A stretch of 64,000 bases of DNA from positions 1-64,000 of the forward strand of contig CAXGUG010000003.1 in assembly GCA_964012715.1 (NCBI GenBank). The letters run 5' to 3'. The stretch's first letter is position 1. Every line of letters begins with the position of its first letter. A program made the position numbers and the translations under genes. Below, piece after piece: positions 36,692 through 45,298 of this stretch. Under the pieces are notes generated by a model, which ran no database searches, had not been told where the DNA came from, and saw only the letters and a list, made by a program, of their open reading frames with translations. The DNA is from UBA1479 sp964012715 (GTDB lineage: Bacteria > Pseudomonadota > Alphaproteobacteria > Rhodospirillales > Casp-alpha2).

Positions 36692-37566
36692 TGGTCGGGA
36701 TGCGCGGCGTCGATCATGCCGTTCTGGCGGCCCGCGATCTGACGGCGCTAGCGGCGTTTTACGAGCGCTTGGGCTTTACCGTCACGCCGCAGGCCCAACA
36801 CCCGTTCGGCACCGGCAACCGATTGGTTCAGGTTCAGGGATCGTTCCTGGAACTGCTGTCCGTGACCCAACCGCAAGACGTGCCGGAAGCCGCCGAGGGA
36901 GATTTCTCCTTCGGCGCGTTCAATCGCGATTTCCTGGCTGGTGACGAAGGTATGTCGATGCTGGCCCTGACCTCGGACGGCTGGGAGCAGGACCGCACCC
37001 GGTTCGAGGCCGATGGGCTAACGGTGTTCGCCCCCTTCGCCTTCGGGCGCAGTGCGCGTCAACCGGACGGGACCGAGGTTAAATTCGATTTCCGCCTGAC
37101 CTTCGTCGATGCGCCGAGCATGCCGCGGGCATCGTTCTTTACCTGCAATCATTGCCACCCGGCCGAGATTTTTTGGAAACCGGCGTATCAGACCCATGCC
37201 AATGGCGCGCAGCGCCTGGCCGAGATCACATTGGTGTCGGAAAGCCCTGAAGCTCATTGGGAATTCCTGTCCCGGATGTTCGGCGCGGTGGTGCCGGTCA
37301 ACGGGGGAATCTGCGTCGGCCTGATCGGAGCGGGGCTGTGCATCTTGGAGCCCGAAGCCTTCGCCGAGACCTTCCCGGGCGCGCGTCCGCCGGAACTGGT
37401 CGGGGAAGAAGCGCGCTTCGCCGCTGTTCGGTTGCTGGTTTCGGATCTGGCCGAGGCCGAAGCCCTGTGGCGCGACCGCGAAGTGCCGTTCCGGCGCGCC
37501 GGGCGGCGCATCTATGTCCCGGGCGACCACGCCTTCGGCGCCCTGATCTGCCTGTCCGACGGTTAA
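36691..37566 (+). CDS. VOC (glyoxalase-fold) family protein
   Basis: 291 residues from the ATG at 36691, which shares one base with the upstream stop; a GTG at 36688 is an alternative. The start MRGVDHAVLAARDLTALAAF (preceded by two or three residues) is the classic VOC opening with a metal-ligand His. A second module begins near residue 165 (LAEITLVSESPEAHWEFL). The family includes glyoxalase-like dioxygenases, lyases and binding proteins. Coupling to the DUF3604 gene is the only clue to its role. Confidence 0.82.
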   Translation: MVGMRGVDHAVLAARDLTALAAFYERLGFTVTPQAQHPFGTGNRLVQVQGSFLELLSVTQPQDVPEAAEGDFSFGAFNRDFLAGDEGMSMLALTSDGWEQDRTRFEADGLTVFAPFAFGRSARQPDGTEVKFDFRLTFVDAPSMPRASFFTCNHCHPAEIFWKPAYQTHANGAQRLAEITLVSESPEAHWEFLSRMFGAVVPVNGGICVGLIGAGLCILEPEAFAETFPGARPPELVGEEARFAAVRLLVSDLAEAEALWRDREVPFRRAGRRIYVPGDHAFGALICLSDG

Positions 37567-37607
37567 GCAAGTCCCGCTGAATCGGGTCCGGGCAGTCATT
37601 TCTTATA

Positions 37608-37625
37608 CCTATATAGCTATATAGG
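37608..37625. promoter_or_regulatory. Perfect 18-bp palindrome, candidate GntR operator
   Basis: CCTATATAGCTATATAGG is its own reverse complement. It lies 79 bases before the GntR-family gene and its complex II/fumarase operon, in an AT-rich gap. GntR/HutC-type regulators bind short palindromes of this kind, so it is a likely autoregulatory operator overlapping the promoter. Confidence 0.6.
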
Positions 37626-37703
37626 ACTTGCGAAATCTAATGTATCAGGCGTAGCATTTCCGCAAAGGGCCGAACCAAACAGGCTCAACGAGGAAATACA
37701 TTC

Positions 37704-38471
37704 ATGGTGGTCTCCGCCCTGGCAACGGTGCTTGAGGACGGTCCCGAGGGGGACTCCCCGCGCCTGCCGAAATATTTGCAACTGTCCGACGCCATCGCGC
37801 GCGCCATCGTGCGTGGGGAATTGCAGTGCGGCGAGAAACTGCCGCCGGAAAGCGAACTGGCGCGCATTCTTCCGGCCAGCCTCGGCACCATCCAGCGCGC
37901 CTTGAACAATCTGGCCGACCGGGGCCTGCTGATCCGTCGCCACGGGCACGGCACCTTCGTGGCCGAGCCGTCGATGGCGCCGCAGGACCTGTGGCATTTT
38001 CGTTTCCTGGCCGCCGACGGGCGCTCGCTGCTGCCGGTCTATACCCAGGTCGGGGCGATTGAAAAGGGCCGCAAGGCGGGGGTGTGGAGCGACTTCCTGG
38101 GCACCCGCGACGTCATCAAGGTCACGCGCCGGATCGATATCGATCACACCCATATGGGGATCAGCGAGTTGTACTTGCCCCAGGCACGGGCGCCGGGTCT
38201 GTTGGACCTGCGCCCCAAGGCGCTGGAAAACGTCAACATCCGCGCCTTGATGGCGCAGCGCTTCGGAATCGTTACCGAACGGGTGCGCGAACTGGTCGAT
38301 TGCCAGCCGCTGCCGCCGATGGTGACCGAAGCCCTGGGCCAGTCGCGCGGGGCCGTGGGCCTGGCCTATCACATGGAAGGGTTCGAGCCCCGCGACCGCC
38401 CGATCAGCTACCAGGTCGCCTGGTTCCCGCCCGGCGGGCCGCGCCTGGTTCTTGGCGAAAAGCACGAATAG
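37704..38471 (+). CDS. GntR-family (HutC/UTRA-type) transcriptional regulator
   Basis: 255 residues. A winged helix (about 20-90: YLQLSDAIARAIVRGEL, LPPESELARIL, GTIQRALNNLADRGLL) is joined to a UTRA ligand domain (about 95-250). It is the first gene of a same-strand cluster: the Fe-S subunit starts 24 bases downstream and the others follow closely. It therefore probably controls the complex II/fumarase operon and itself, through the palindrome just upstream. The ligand is likely a dicarboxylate or related acid. Confidence 0.87.
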   Translation: MVVSALATVLEDGPEGDSPRLPKYLQLSDAIARAIVRGELQCGEKLPPESELARILPASLGTIQRALNNLADRGLLIRRHGHGTFVAEPSMAPQDLWHFRFLAADGRSLLPVYTQVGAIEKGRKAGVWSDFLGTRDVIKVTRRIDIDHTHMGISELYLPQARAPGLLDLRPKALENVNIRALMAQRFGIVTERVRELVDCQPLPPMVTEALGQSRGAVGLAYHMEGFEPRDRPISYQVAWFPPGGPRLVLGEKHE

Positions 38472-38494
38472 GACATCCACCGAACGGAACGAAT

Positions 38495-39214
38495 ATGAGC
38501 AACGACACCCTTACCGTCGAAATTTGGCGCGGACAGGAAGAAGGCCGCTTCGATACCTTCCAGGTTCCGCGCATGGCCAGCCAGACCGTGCTGGACATCG
38601 TCACCTATGTTCAACGCAACCTGGACCCGGGTTTGTCTTATCGCTTCGCCTGTCGCGTCGGGGTTTGCGGGTCCTGCGCCATGACCGTCAACGGCAAGCC
38701 GCGCTGGACCTGCCGCACCCATGTCGACAAGGTCGCCGATGAAGGGGTGCTGCGTATCCAGCCGCTCAAGAACCTGCCGGTGATCCGCGACCTGGCCGTG
38801 GACATGACAGACTTTTTCGAGAAATGGACCAAGGCCAAGGCCCATTTCGTGCCGACCGAAACGCGTCACGACGAATTCGCCCAGGTCTCGCCCGACGACG
38901 CCAAGCGCAAGGAAGCCAGCGCCGGGATCGAATGCATCAACTGCGGCGTCTGCTATTCGGCCTGCGACACGGTGGCTTGGCTTGGCGACTATCTGGGCCC
39001 GGCGGCGCTCAACCGGTCCTGGACCCTGGTCAATGACGCCCGCGACGGCGGACAGACCGAACGGTTGAAGGCCGTGGCCGGGGTCGGCGGGTGCCAATCC
39101 TGCCATTCGCATCAAAGCTGTTTCGAGCTTTGTCCCAAGCACCTGAACCCGACCGCGTCGATCGCCGGGTTGAAGCGCGCGACGGTGAAGGCCGCGTTGA
39201 AGGGGGATATCTGA
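38495..39214 (+). CDS. sdhB: Succinate dehydrogenase/fumarate reductase iron-sulfur subunit
   Basis: 239 residues from ATG 38495. It carries all three cluster sites: [2Fe-2S] CRVGVCGSC with a later TCRTH; [4Fe-4S] CINCGVCYSAC; and [3Fe-4S] with CHSHQSC and CP in FELCPKHLNP. It passes electrons between the flavoprotein and the membrane quinone site. Unusually, the flavoprotein gene is not adjacent but is the last of the operon, after two membrane subunits and a two-part fumarase. The Pro that normally follows the 4Fe-4S motif is Asp here. Confidence 0.88.
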   Translation: MSNDTLTVEIWRGQEEGRFDTFQVPRMASQTVLDIVTYVQRNLDPGLSYRFACRVGVCGSCAMTVNGKPRWTCRTHVDKVADEGVLRIQPLKNLPVIRDLAVDMTDFFEKWTKAKAHFVPTETRHDEFAQVSPDDAKRKEASAGIECINCGVCYSACDTVAWLGDYLGPAALNRSWTLVNDARDGGQTERLKAVAGVGGCQSCHSHQSCFELCPKHLNPTASIAGLKRATVKAALKGDI

Positions 39215-39216
39215 TC

Positions 39217-39567
39217 ATGACCCCACAACGCGCCGAAACCCTGGAATGGCTGGTTCAGCGGGCCAGCGCCGCCGTGCTGGCGATTTGCGTGATCGTTCAT
39301 CTGGCCGTGATCGTCCTGGCCGTGCAGGGCGGAGTGACGGCCAAGGAAATCGCCGGCCGCGTCGGCGGCAGCATCCCCTGGCTGATGTTCTATTCGGTCT
39401 TCATCATCGCGGTCGCCCTGCATGCCCCGGCGGGCCTGCGCAATATCCTGCGCGAATACACGCCGCTGGGCCGCCGCGCGACCCATTGGGTGATGGCCGC
39501 GGTTTGCGCGCTGATCCTGGTCATGGGGTTCCGCGCCGTGATCGGCCTCTATGGATTGGGGGCCTGA
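39217..39567 (+). CDS. Complex II membrane anchor subunit (SdhC/SdhD-like)
   Basis: 116 residues from ATG 39217, two bases after the Fe-S subunit stop. Three membrane helices are visible at about 17-37, 49-70 and 88-110. His residues in VIVHLAVIV and AVALHAPAGL are placed to bind haem b. With the next gene it forms the membrane anchor and quinone site of a complex II. Which of the two corresponds to SdhC or SdhD cannot be decided by eye. Confidence 0.75.
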   Translation: MTPQRAETLEWLVQRASAAVLAICVIVHLAVIVLAVQGGVTAKEIAGRVGGSIPWLMFYSVFIIAVALHAPAGLRNILREYTPLGRRATHWVMAAVCALILVMGFRAVIGLYGLGA

Positions 39568-39571
39568 GATC

Positions 39572-39910
39572 ATGAAGACGCATCGCAACCACGCCAATTA
39601 TTGGGCCTTCGTCCTGCATCGCCTGTCGGGCGTCGCCCTGCTGTTGTTCCTGCCCGCGCATTTCTATGTGCTGGGTCTGGCGGTCGAGCGCTCGGCGGAT
39701 ATGGACGCCTTCCTGTCCTGGACCGAGGCCCCGGTGGTCAAGCTGTTGGAAACGGGGCTGGTGATCCTGCTTGCCGCGCATATGACCGGCGGCCTGCGCA
39801 TCCTGGCCATCGAATTCCTGGCTTGGCGGGACTGGCAGAAATCGGTGGTCGCCGTGACCGGCGGCCTGTCCGTGGCGGCGGGGCTGTTGTTCCTGCTGAA
39901 CGCGGGCTGA
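39572..39910 (+). CDS. Complex II cytochrome b-type membrane anchor subunit
   Basis: 112 residues from ATG 39572, four bases after the previous stop. Three helices are seen; ANYWAFVLHRLSGVALLLFL at about 10-29 is the conserved start of SdhC-type cytochrome b subunits (HRxSG motif), and AAHMTGGLRIL carries a further His for haem. It anchors the Fe-S subunit and binds quinone together with the preceding protein. Confidence 0.82.
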   Translation: MKTHRNHANYWAFVLHRLSGVALLLFLPAHFYVLGLAVERSADMDAFLSWTEAPVVKLLETGLVILLAAHMTGGLRILAIEFLAWRDWQKSVVAVTGGLSVAAGLLFLLNAG

Positions 39911-39934
39911 GACACGTTTGAGGGAGAAGAAACG

Positions 39935-40810
39935 ATGAAGCTCGATCTTCAAGCCGTCGAGGAAGCGGCCAAGCATCTATATATCCAGGCGCTGAAGGTC
40001 CTGCCGCCGGATATCAAGGAAGGCTTCAAGCGCCTGGACGCGACGGAAACCGACCCGACCGCCAAGTCGATCCTGGCGACGATGATCCAAAACATCGACG
40101 TCGCGGAAGATACGACCAACCTGCTGTGCCAGGACACGGGCATTCCGATCTACAATGTCGAGATCGGCAGCAACGTCGAATTCGACGGCCACGCCATGAA
40201 GCAGGCGATCCGCAAGGGCTGCGAGCGGGCGACCACGGAACACCCCCTGCGCTCGTCGGTCGTCCATCCGATCACCCGTATCAACGAGCAGACGTCCTGC
40301 GGCATCCGCGTGCCGGTCATCAACATCGACTTCACCGACAAAGACGAAGTGTTCGAGATGGAAATGATCCCCAAGGGATCGGGCTCGGAGAACGGCAGCT
40401 TTTTGAAGATGTGCATCCCCGCCGACGGTGTGGCCGGGATCAAGACCTTCGTCATCGACAAGGTGATGGAAGCAGGGGGCAAGGTCTGCCCGCCGACCAT
40501 CGTCGGCGTCGGCGTTGGCGGGACTTCGGACCTATGCACCAAGCTGGCCAAGAAAGCCGGGGCGCGGCCCCTGGGCAGCACCTGCCCCGATCCCGAGGGG
40601 GCCAAGCTGGAAAAGGAACTGAGCGACGCGGTCAATATGCTGGGTATCGGGCCGCAGGGCCTGGGCGGGGACTCAACCGCCTTCGCCGTGCATGTCGAGA
40701 CGGCGGCGACCCACATCACCATGAACCCGGTCGCGGTCAACATCATGTGCCATTCGGCCCGCCGCGCGCGGGCGACCTTCACGCCCAAGGGCGTCGAGAT
40801 CGGTTTCTGA
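39935..40810 (+). CDS. Class I (Fe-S) fumarase/tartrate dehydratase alpha subunit
   Basis: 291 residues, ATG 39935. The two-subunit class I hydro-lyase signature is visible: LLCQDTGIPIYNVEIG with the first cluster Cys at about residue 65, then GGKVCPPTIVGVGVGGTSD and ARPLGSTCPDPEGAKLEKEL. The alpha subunit holds the [4Fe-4S] cluster. Known substrates are fumarate/malate, L-tartrate and, in some members, mesaconate. It lies between the membrane anchor and flavoprotein genes of a complex II, so fumarate hydration is the simplest reading. Confidence 0.87.
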   Translation: MKLDLQAVEEAAKHLYIQALKVLPPDIKEGFKRLDATETDPTAKSILATMIQNIDVAEDTTNLLCQDTGIPIYNVEIGSNVEFDGHAMKQAIRKGCERATTEHPLRSSVVHPITRINEQTSCGIRVPVINIDFTDKDEVFEMEMIPKGSGSENGSFLKMCIPADGVAGIKTFVIDKVMEAGGKVCPPTIVGVGVGGTSDLCTKLAKKAGARPLGSTCPDPEGAKLEKELSDAVNMLGIGPQGLGGDSTAFAVHVETAATHITMNPVAVNIMCHSARRARATFTPKGVEIGF

Positions 40811-40827
40811 GGAAGGGAGCGAAGACC

Positions 40828-41439
40828 ATGACCGAACACGTCATCCACATGCCCTGCACCGAGGAACAGATCCGCGAACTGAAGGCGGGCGATACGGTGA
40901 TCTTGGAAGATTGGCTGTACGGCATCCGCGATGCGACGCAGATTCATATGTTCGACAAGGGCCGCAAGACGCGGTTCGATTTGAACGGCCATGCGGTGAT
41001 CCATACCGCGCCCAACGTGAAGAAGGTGCCGAAGTCGAACTTCTGTCCGGCGGGGTACGAGTCCGTCTGTATCGGGACCACGACCAGTCAGCGGATGGAG
41101 CGGTTCTCCCGCCCGCTGATGCAGGAATACGGCGTGCGCATGATCATCGGCAAGGGCGGCCTGGGCGAAGAGAGTCGTAAGGCATTCCAGGAATTCGGCG
41201 GCGTATACCTGGCGATCATCGGCGGCACGGCGGCGCTGGAGACGACCTGGATCGAACAGATCACGGATGTCGATCTGGAAGACCTGAACCCCGAATGCCT
41301 ATGGGAATTCAAGATCAAGCATTTCGGCCCGTTGCTGGTGGCCATGGATGCCCATGGCGGATCGCTCTACGACGGGGTCAAGAAAACGGCAGAAGAACGC
41401 CGCGCCGAAGCGCTGGCCAGTATGGGGGTTAATCCGTGA
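40828..41439 (+). CDS. Class I fumarase/tartrate dehydratase beta subunit
   Basis: 203 residues from ATG 40828 (GGAAGGGA at 40811-40818); the longer frame upstream lies within the alpha gene. Family motifs include GDTVILEDWLYGIRDATQI, GPTTS-like GTTTSQRMERF, GKGGLGEESRKAF and VYLAIIGGTAAL. It completes the hydro-lyase with the alpha subunit. Its stop overlaps the start of the flavoprotein gene by four bases, so fumarase and flavoprotein are translationally coupled, an unusual link between two successive reactions. Confidence 0.87.
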   Translation: MTEHVIHMPCTEEQIRELKAGDTVILEDWLYGIRDATQIHMFDKGRKTRFDLNGHAVIHTAPNVKKVPKSNFCPAGYESVCIGTTTSQRMERFSRPLMQEYGVRMIIGKGGLGEESRKAFQEFGGVYLAIIGGTAALETTWIEQITDVDLEDLNPECLWEFKIKHFGPLLVAMDAHGGSLYDGVKKTAEERRAEALASMGVNP

Positions 41440-43172
41440 AGCCCGAAATCGATAAACAGCAGACCGACGTTCTGATCCTGGGCTCCGGCGGCGCCGGGCT
41501 GTTCGCGGCCCTGCACGCCAAGGACTTGGCGCCGCACTTGAAGGTCACCGTCGCGGTCAAGGGCCTGCTGGGCAAGACCGGCTGCACCCGTATGGTGCAG
41601 GGTGGCTACAACGTCGCACTGGCCTCCGGCGACAGCGCCGAACGCCATTTCATGGATACGGTCGAGGGCGGCAAGTGGCTCAACAACCAGGAACTCGCCT
41701 GGACCCTGGTGACCGAGGCGCAGGTCCGCATCCGCGAGCTTGAGAACGAGCTGGGCTGCTATTTCGACCGCAACCCGGACGGCACGGTCCACCAGAAAGC
41801 CTTCGCCGGGCAGACCTTCGATCGTACCGTGCACAAGGGCGACCTGACCGGGATCGAGATCATCAATCGTCTGATGGAACAGACCTGGGCCCGCGACGTC
41901 GACAAGCTGGAAGATCACCGCGCCATTGAATTGGTCCGCTCCGACGACGGCTCGCGCATTTCCGGTGTGCTGTTCATCGATATGCGGACCGGGCAGTTCC
42001 GCTTTGTTCAGGCCAAGGCCGTGCTGCTGGCGACCGGCGGCGGGCCGACCATGTACAAATACCACACGCCGTCGGGCGACAAGTCCTGCGACGGCATGGC
42101 CATGGCCTTGCGCCTGGGTCTGCCGCTGCGCGACATGGAGATGGTGCAGTTCCACCCGACCGGCCTGATCGCCGGGTCGGACACCCGCATGACCGGCACG
42201 ATCATCGAGGAAGGCCTGCGCGGTTTCGGCGGCTACCTTCTGGGCGGCGACGAAGAACGCTTCATGCATAAGTATGACGAGCGCAACGAGCGCGCGACCC
42301 GCGACATCGTGTCCCGCGCCATGTTCACCGAAATGCGCGCGGGCAACATCGCCCCCAACGGTGGCCTGTACATCACCATGCGCCATCTGGACACGCCCCA
42401 GGTGCGCAAGAACTTCAAGGGCATGGTCGAACGCTGCGCCGATTGCGGCTTCGATCTGGCCGAGGGCCTGGTCGAGGTTGTTCCCACGGCCCACTACATG
42501 ATGGGCGGGGTCGAATTCAACGTCGATTGCTCGACGGCCCTGACCGGCCTGTTTGCGGCGGGCGAGGATACGGGTGGGGTGCACGGGGCCAACCGTCTGG
42601 GCGGTAACGGCGTCGCCAATTCGACCGTGTTCGGCGGCATCGCCGGGGACACCATCGCCGAATGGACGCCAGATCATGGCCGCTTCGTCGAGCCGGACCC
42701 GACGGTTCTGGAGGATGCGGTGATGCGCGCCGGGCGGCCGCTTACCCAATCGGTGGAAAGCACCGGGGGCGGGATCGACGGCGTGCGCAAGCGCCTGTAC
42801 GACCTGATGTGGGAAGACGCCGGCATCATCCGCGACGCCGCCAGCCTGAAACGGGCCGAGGCGGGATTGGAAATTCTCGATCACGACTTGGACCGCTGCG
42901 GCGTCACCGGCACGGACCTGGCCTATAACCTGACCTGGCACGACTGGCTGAACCTGAAGAACCTGATCCTGGTGTCGAAAGCCGTGACCGCCGCTGCCGT
43001 GGCGCGCGACGATTCCCGCGGGGCGCATTACCGGGCCGATTATCCGGACGTGCGCGACGTGGCAAATTCCCGCTTCACCCGCGTCACCCTGGACGGCCAC
43101 GGCGTGATCCAGATGTCGACCGAGCCGGTCGCCTTCACCCGGGTCAAGCCGGGCGAAACCTTGTTGACCTAG
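41436..43172 (+). CDS. sdhA: Succinate dehydrogenase/fumarate reductase-type flavoprotein subunit
   Basis: 578 residues, GTG start overlapping the fumarase stop. It has the FAD fold (VLILGSGGAGLFAALHA), VQGGYNVALASGD, the substrate His region PTAHYMMGGVEFNVD, the Arg-containing RATRDIVSRA and a C-terminal helical domain. The His that binds FAD covalently in classical SdhA/FrdA is replaced by Cys50 (KTGCTRM), so FAD is probably non-covalent, as in L-aspartate oxidase and soluble fumarate reductases. The operon makes it the catalytic subunit of the complex II. Direction (oxidation or reduction) is not evident. Confidence 0.83.
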   Translation: MKPEIDKQQTDVLILGSGGAGLFAALHAKDLAPHLKVTVAVKGLLGKTGCTRMVQGGYNVALASGDSAERHFMDTVEGGKWLNNQELAWTLVTEAQVRIRELENELGCYFDRNPDGTVHQKAFAGQTFDRTVHKGDLTGIEIINRLMEQTWARDVDKLEDHRAIELVRSDDGSRISGVLFIDMRTGQFRFVQAKAVLLATGGGPTMYKYHTPSGDKSCDGMAMALRLGLPLRDMEMVQFHPTGLIAGSDTRMTGTIIEEGLRGFGGYLLGGDEERFMHKYDERNERATRDIVSRAMFTEMRAGNIAPNGGLYITMRHLDTPQVRKNFKGMVERCADCGFDLAEGLVEVVPTAHYMMGGVEFNVDCSTALTGLFAAGEDTGGVHGANRLGGNGVANSTVFGGIAGDTIAEWTPDHGRFVEPDPTVLEDAVMRAGRPLTQSVESTGGGIDGVRKRLYDLMWEDAGIIRDAASLKRAEAGLEILDHDLDRCGVTGTDLAYNLTWHDWLNLKNLILVSKAVTAAAVARDDSRGAHYRADYPDVRDVANSRFTRVTLDGHGVIQMSTEPVAFTRVKPGETLLT

Positions 43173-43236
43173 GGGGCGGCGGAGTAGGGCGAATGGGGGC
43201 CGTGACAAGGTCCCCGTAACCCCTTAGCATCGCGGC

Positions 43237-44034
43237 ATGTTTTGGATGCGCACCCTTGGCGTGCCGGTTGTGGCCGCCCTGTTGCTCGCCGGTTGCCTGC
43301 AACTGTCGACGGCGCGGCGCGTGTCCGATCCGCCGAACAAGCCGCCCGCCGATCCGCTGGACGTCTATACCTTCCAGATCGACAAAGCGCGGGAGACCGG
43401 AGCCTGGATCGAGGGCGAGCAATGGATCGGCAAGGTTCCGGCCAAGCTGATCGACGATTACCGCCGCTGGTTCGAACCTCAGGCCCAGCATTTCCCGCCG
43501 CTGTGGATTTATGCCTCGGCCCGAAAGTTCCAGGACGGCGGCGATTATCTGAAAGCCGCCTATTGGTATATCGCCGCCCGTGAGCGGCAAATCCGCCAAT
43601 TGCGCCGCTGCCGCGACGACAGCGCCAAGGAACAATTGATCTGGGCCGATGGGGCGTTTGCCACTTTGCGGGCTGAAATGGGGCGCAATCCCGATCTGAC
43701 GCGCTACGCCGCCAAGCACTCGTTTACCTGGCTGGATCTGCATCAGGATACGGATGCGGGGCTATTGGCGGCCTGCCTGCGCGGCGCGGCGGGGGCGGAG
43801 CGCTCGGCGAAAAAGGCGCGGCTGGTGCCCATCGACGGCGGCGGCGAAGGCAAGCGCAAGGCCTTTCGTCTGATCACCCCGCCGGTCGACAACCCGGCTG
43901 ACTGGGTCGTCCCGGTCACGGAGATTTATGAAATTCGCACCTGGTCGCGTATCCTGATGAAGCAGGATGTCGCGAAGATTTTGGGCGAACCGGAACAGGA
44001 ACCGCCCACGCCGACGGTCACGCCTCTGCGCTGA
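43237..44034 (+). CDS. Predicted lipoprotein of unknown function
   Basis: 265 residues. The N-terminus MFWMRTLGVPVVAALLLAGC carries a lipobox (LAGC, Cys20), predicting lipid attachment after export. The rest is rich in Trp, Arg and charged residues, with a helical stretch YLKAAYWYIAARERQIRQLR at about 109-128 that resembles a TPR-like repeat. No family recognised. The ATG lacks a clear ribosome site. The next gene, 103 bases on, also encodes an envelope protein, so the two may be co-transcribed. Confidence 0.7.
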   Translation: MFWMRTLGVPVVAALLLAGCLQLSTARRVSDPPNKPPADPLDVYTFQIDKARETGAWIEGEQWIGKVPAKLIDDYRRWFEPQAQHFPPLWIYASARKFQDGGDYLKAAYWYIAARERQIRQLRRCRDDSAKEQLIWADGAFATLRAEMGRNPDLTRYAAKHSFTWLDLHQDTDAGLLAACLRGAAGAERSAKKARLVPIDGGGEGKRKAFRLITPPVDNPADWVVPVTEIYEIRTWSRILMKQDVAKILGEPEQEPPTPTVTPLR

Positions 44035-44137
44035 CAAATCGTGCGGGGAGGACTTTTTTAGCGGATTTCGAATACCCACGTGTGGTCCTGTGACCAAGCG
44101 CACTGCGGCTGCTTTGACGAGGGTTCAAGGATCAGGA

Positions 44138-45292
44138 ATGAGCAAACCGGCCTTTCCACAAACACCCGACGGCGTTACCGATTGGGACCGGGTGTTCGAG
44201 CACCCCGAAGACGGTTTGATCGCCGTCATCGCCAGCGCCCCAAATGCGGCGGCGTTGCGCAATTGTTTGTTGGTGGTGATCCGGCAGCTCTACACCCGCA
44301 AGAACGATGAGCTGGAAATCGCCCAGTTGACCAATCAGATCGAAAGCCTGTTCGATGGCGCGGACGGTTTGCCGACCGAAGCCGCGGTCGGTTTGCTGCG
44401 CTCGATCAAGGAGCAGCGTATCGCCAAGGCCGAGGCCTTTCTGGAGCGCAAGCGAGCCGGGAAGTCCGAACGGCGGAGCAAGGAACGCGGCCGGGGTGTG
44501 AAACGGGGGGCGTATCTCCTGTTCAAGAACCCGAAGTATCTGGCCATTACCACGGCGCTGGTGGCGGTCTTGGCGCTGGGCATGTTCATCCCATTGGAAT
44601 TGTTCATGGGCGACGACGCATCGCCGCCCGCCGATGGTGCGCCGACGACGGCGCCTGCGGCCATCCCGCCGGGTGAGAGTCCCCAGGCGGCAGGACAGCA
44701 GCCGGGATTGGGGCCGCTTCCTCCCGGACAATCCGGCAATGTTCAACCGGGCGCGGCGCAACCGGGCATGACGCAGCCCGGAATGACGCAGCCGGGAATG
44801 GCGCAGCCACCCGCTGCCGCGCCCGCGGGCGAACCCGTTCAGCCGCGGGCACCCGTCGTCATGCCGTTGCCGCCGTTCGACCCAAAGAAAGACGGCCCCG
44901 ATGCGGAAGAGTATCCGCCGGTCGTTTTCTTCCGGCATGTCCCGATCCCGCGCAATTTCGGCGAACAACGTGCCGTCACGCCGATGGTTCTACCCGCGAT
45001 CGTTTTGGCGGACCGAAAGGACATCGGAAAGATCTGCGCCCAATCGCCGCTGATCTACAGCATGATGAACGTGGCGTTTTCGGATGCCCTGGCGGCCAAG
45101 TCCGAATTCAAGAAATGGGACTTGGACCGCATCGGTCGGGACCTGGGCGGGCGGCTGAACCAGGAATTGGGCGAGCCGTTGGTGACGCGGTTCCTGCTGA
45201 TCAGGGGCGCCAATCGCAAGATCAGCGCCGGGACGAAGTGCTCCTTCGCCCCGAACTCCATGCTGCGTATGCTGGATGAATTTAAGAAGTAA
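44138..45292 (+). CDS. Single-pass membrane protein with Gly/Pro/Gln-rich linker
   Basis: 384 residues from ATG 44138. A cytoplasmic helical part (1-125) with a basic stretch (ERKRAGKSERRSKERGRGVK) precedes one membrane helix at about 132-152. A Pro/Gly/Gln-rich linker follows, with near-perfect five-residue repeats (QPGMT, QPGMT, QPGMA) at about 206-222, then a folded C-terminal domain (about 255-384) containing two Cys. The layout suggests a periplasmic domain on a flexible stalk. No family recognised. It converges on the pta gene, stops six bases apart. Confidence 0.7.
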   Translation: MSKPAFPQTPDGVTDWDRVFEHPEDGLIAVIASAPNAAALRNCLLVVIRQLYTRKNDELEIAQLTNQIESLFDGADGLPTEAAVGLLRSIKEQRIAKAEAFLERKRAGKSERRSKERGRGVKRGAYLLFKNPKYLAITTALVAVLALGMFIPLELFMGDDASPPADGAPTTAPAAIPPGESPQAAGQQPGLGPLPPGQSGNVQPGAAQPGMTQPGMTQPGMAQPPAAAPAGEPVQPRAPVVMPLPPFDPKKDGPDAEEYPPVVFFRHVPIPRNFGEQRAVTPMVLPAIVLADRKDIGKICAQSPLIYSMMNVAFSDALAAKSEFKKWDLDRIGRDLGGRLNQELGEPLVTRFLLIRGANRKISAGTKCSFAPNSMLRMLDEFKK

Positions 45293-45298
45293 CGGGAA

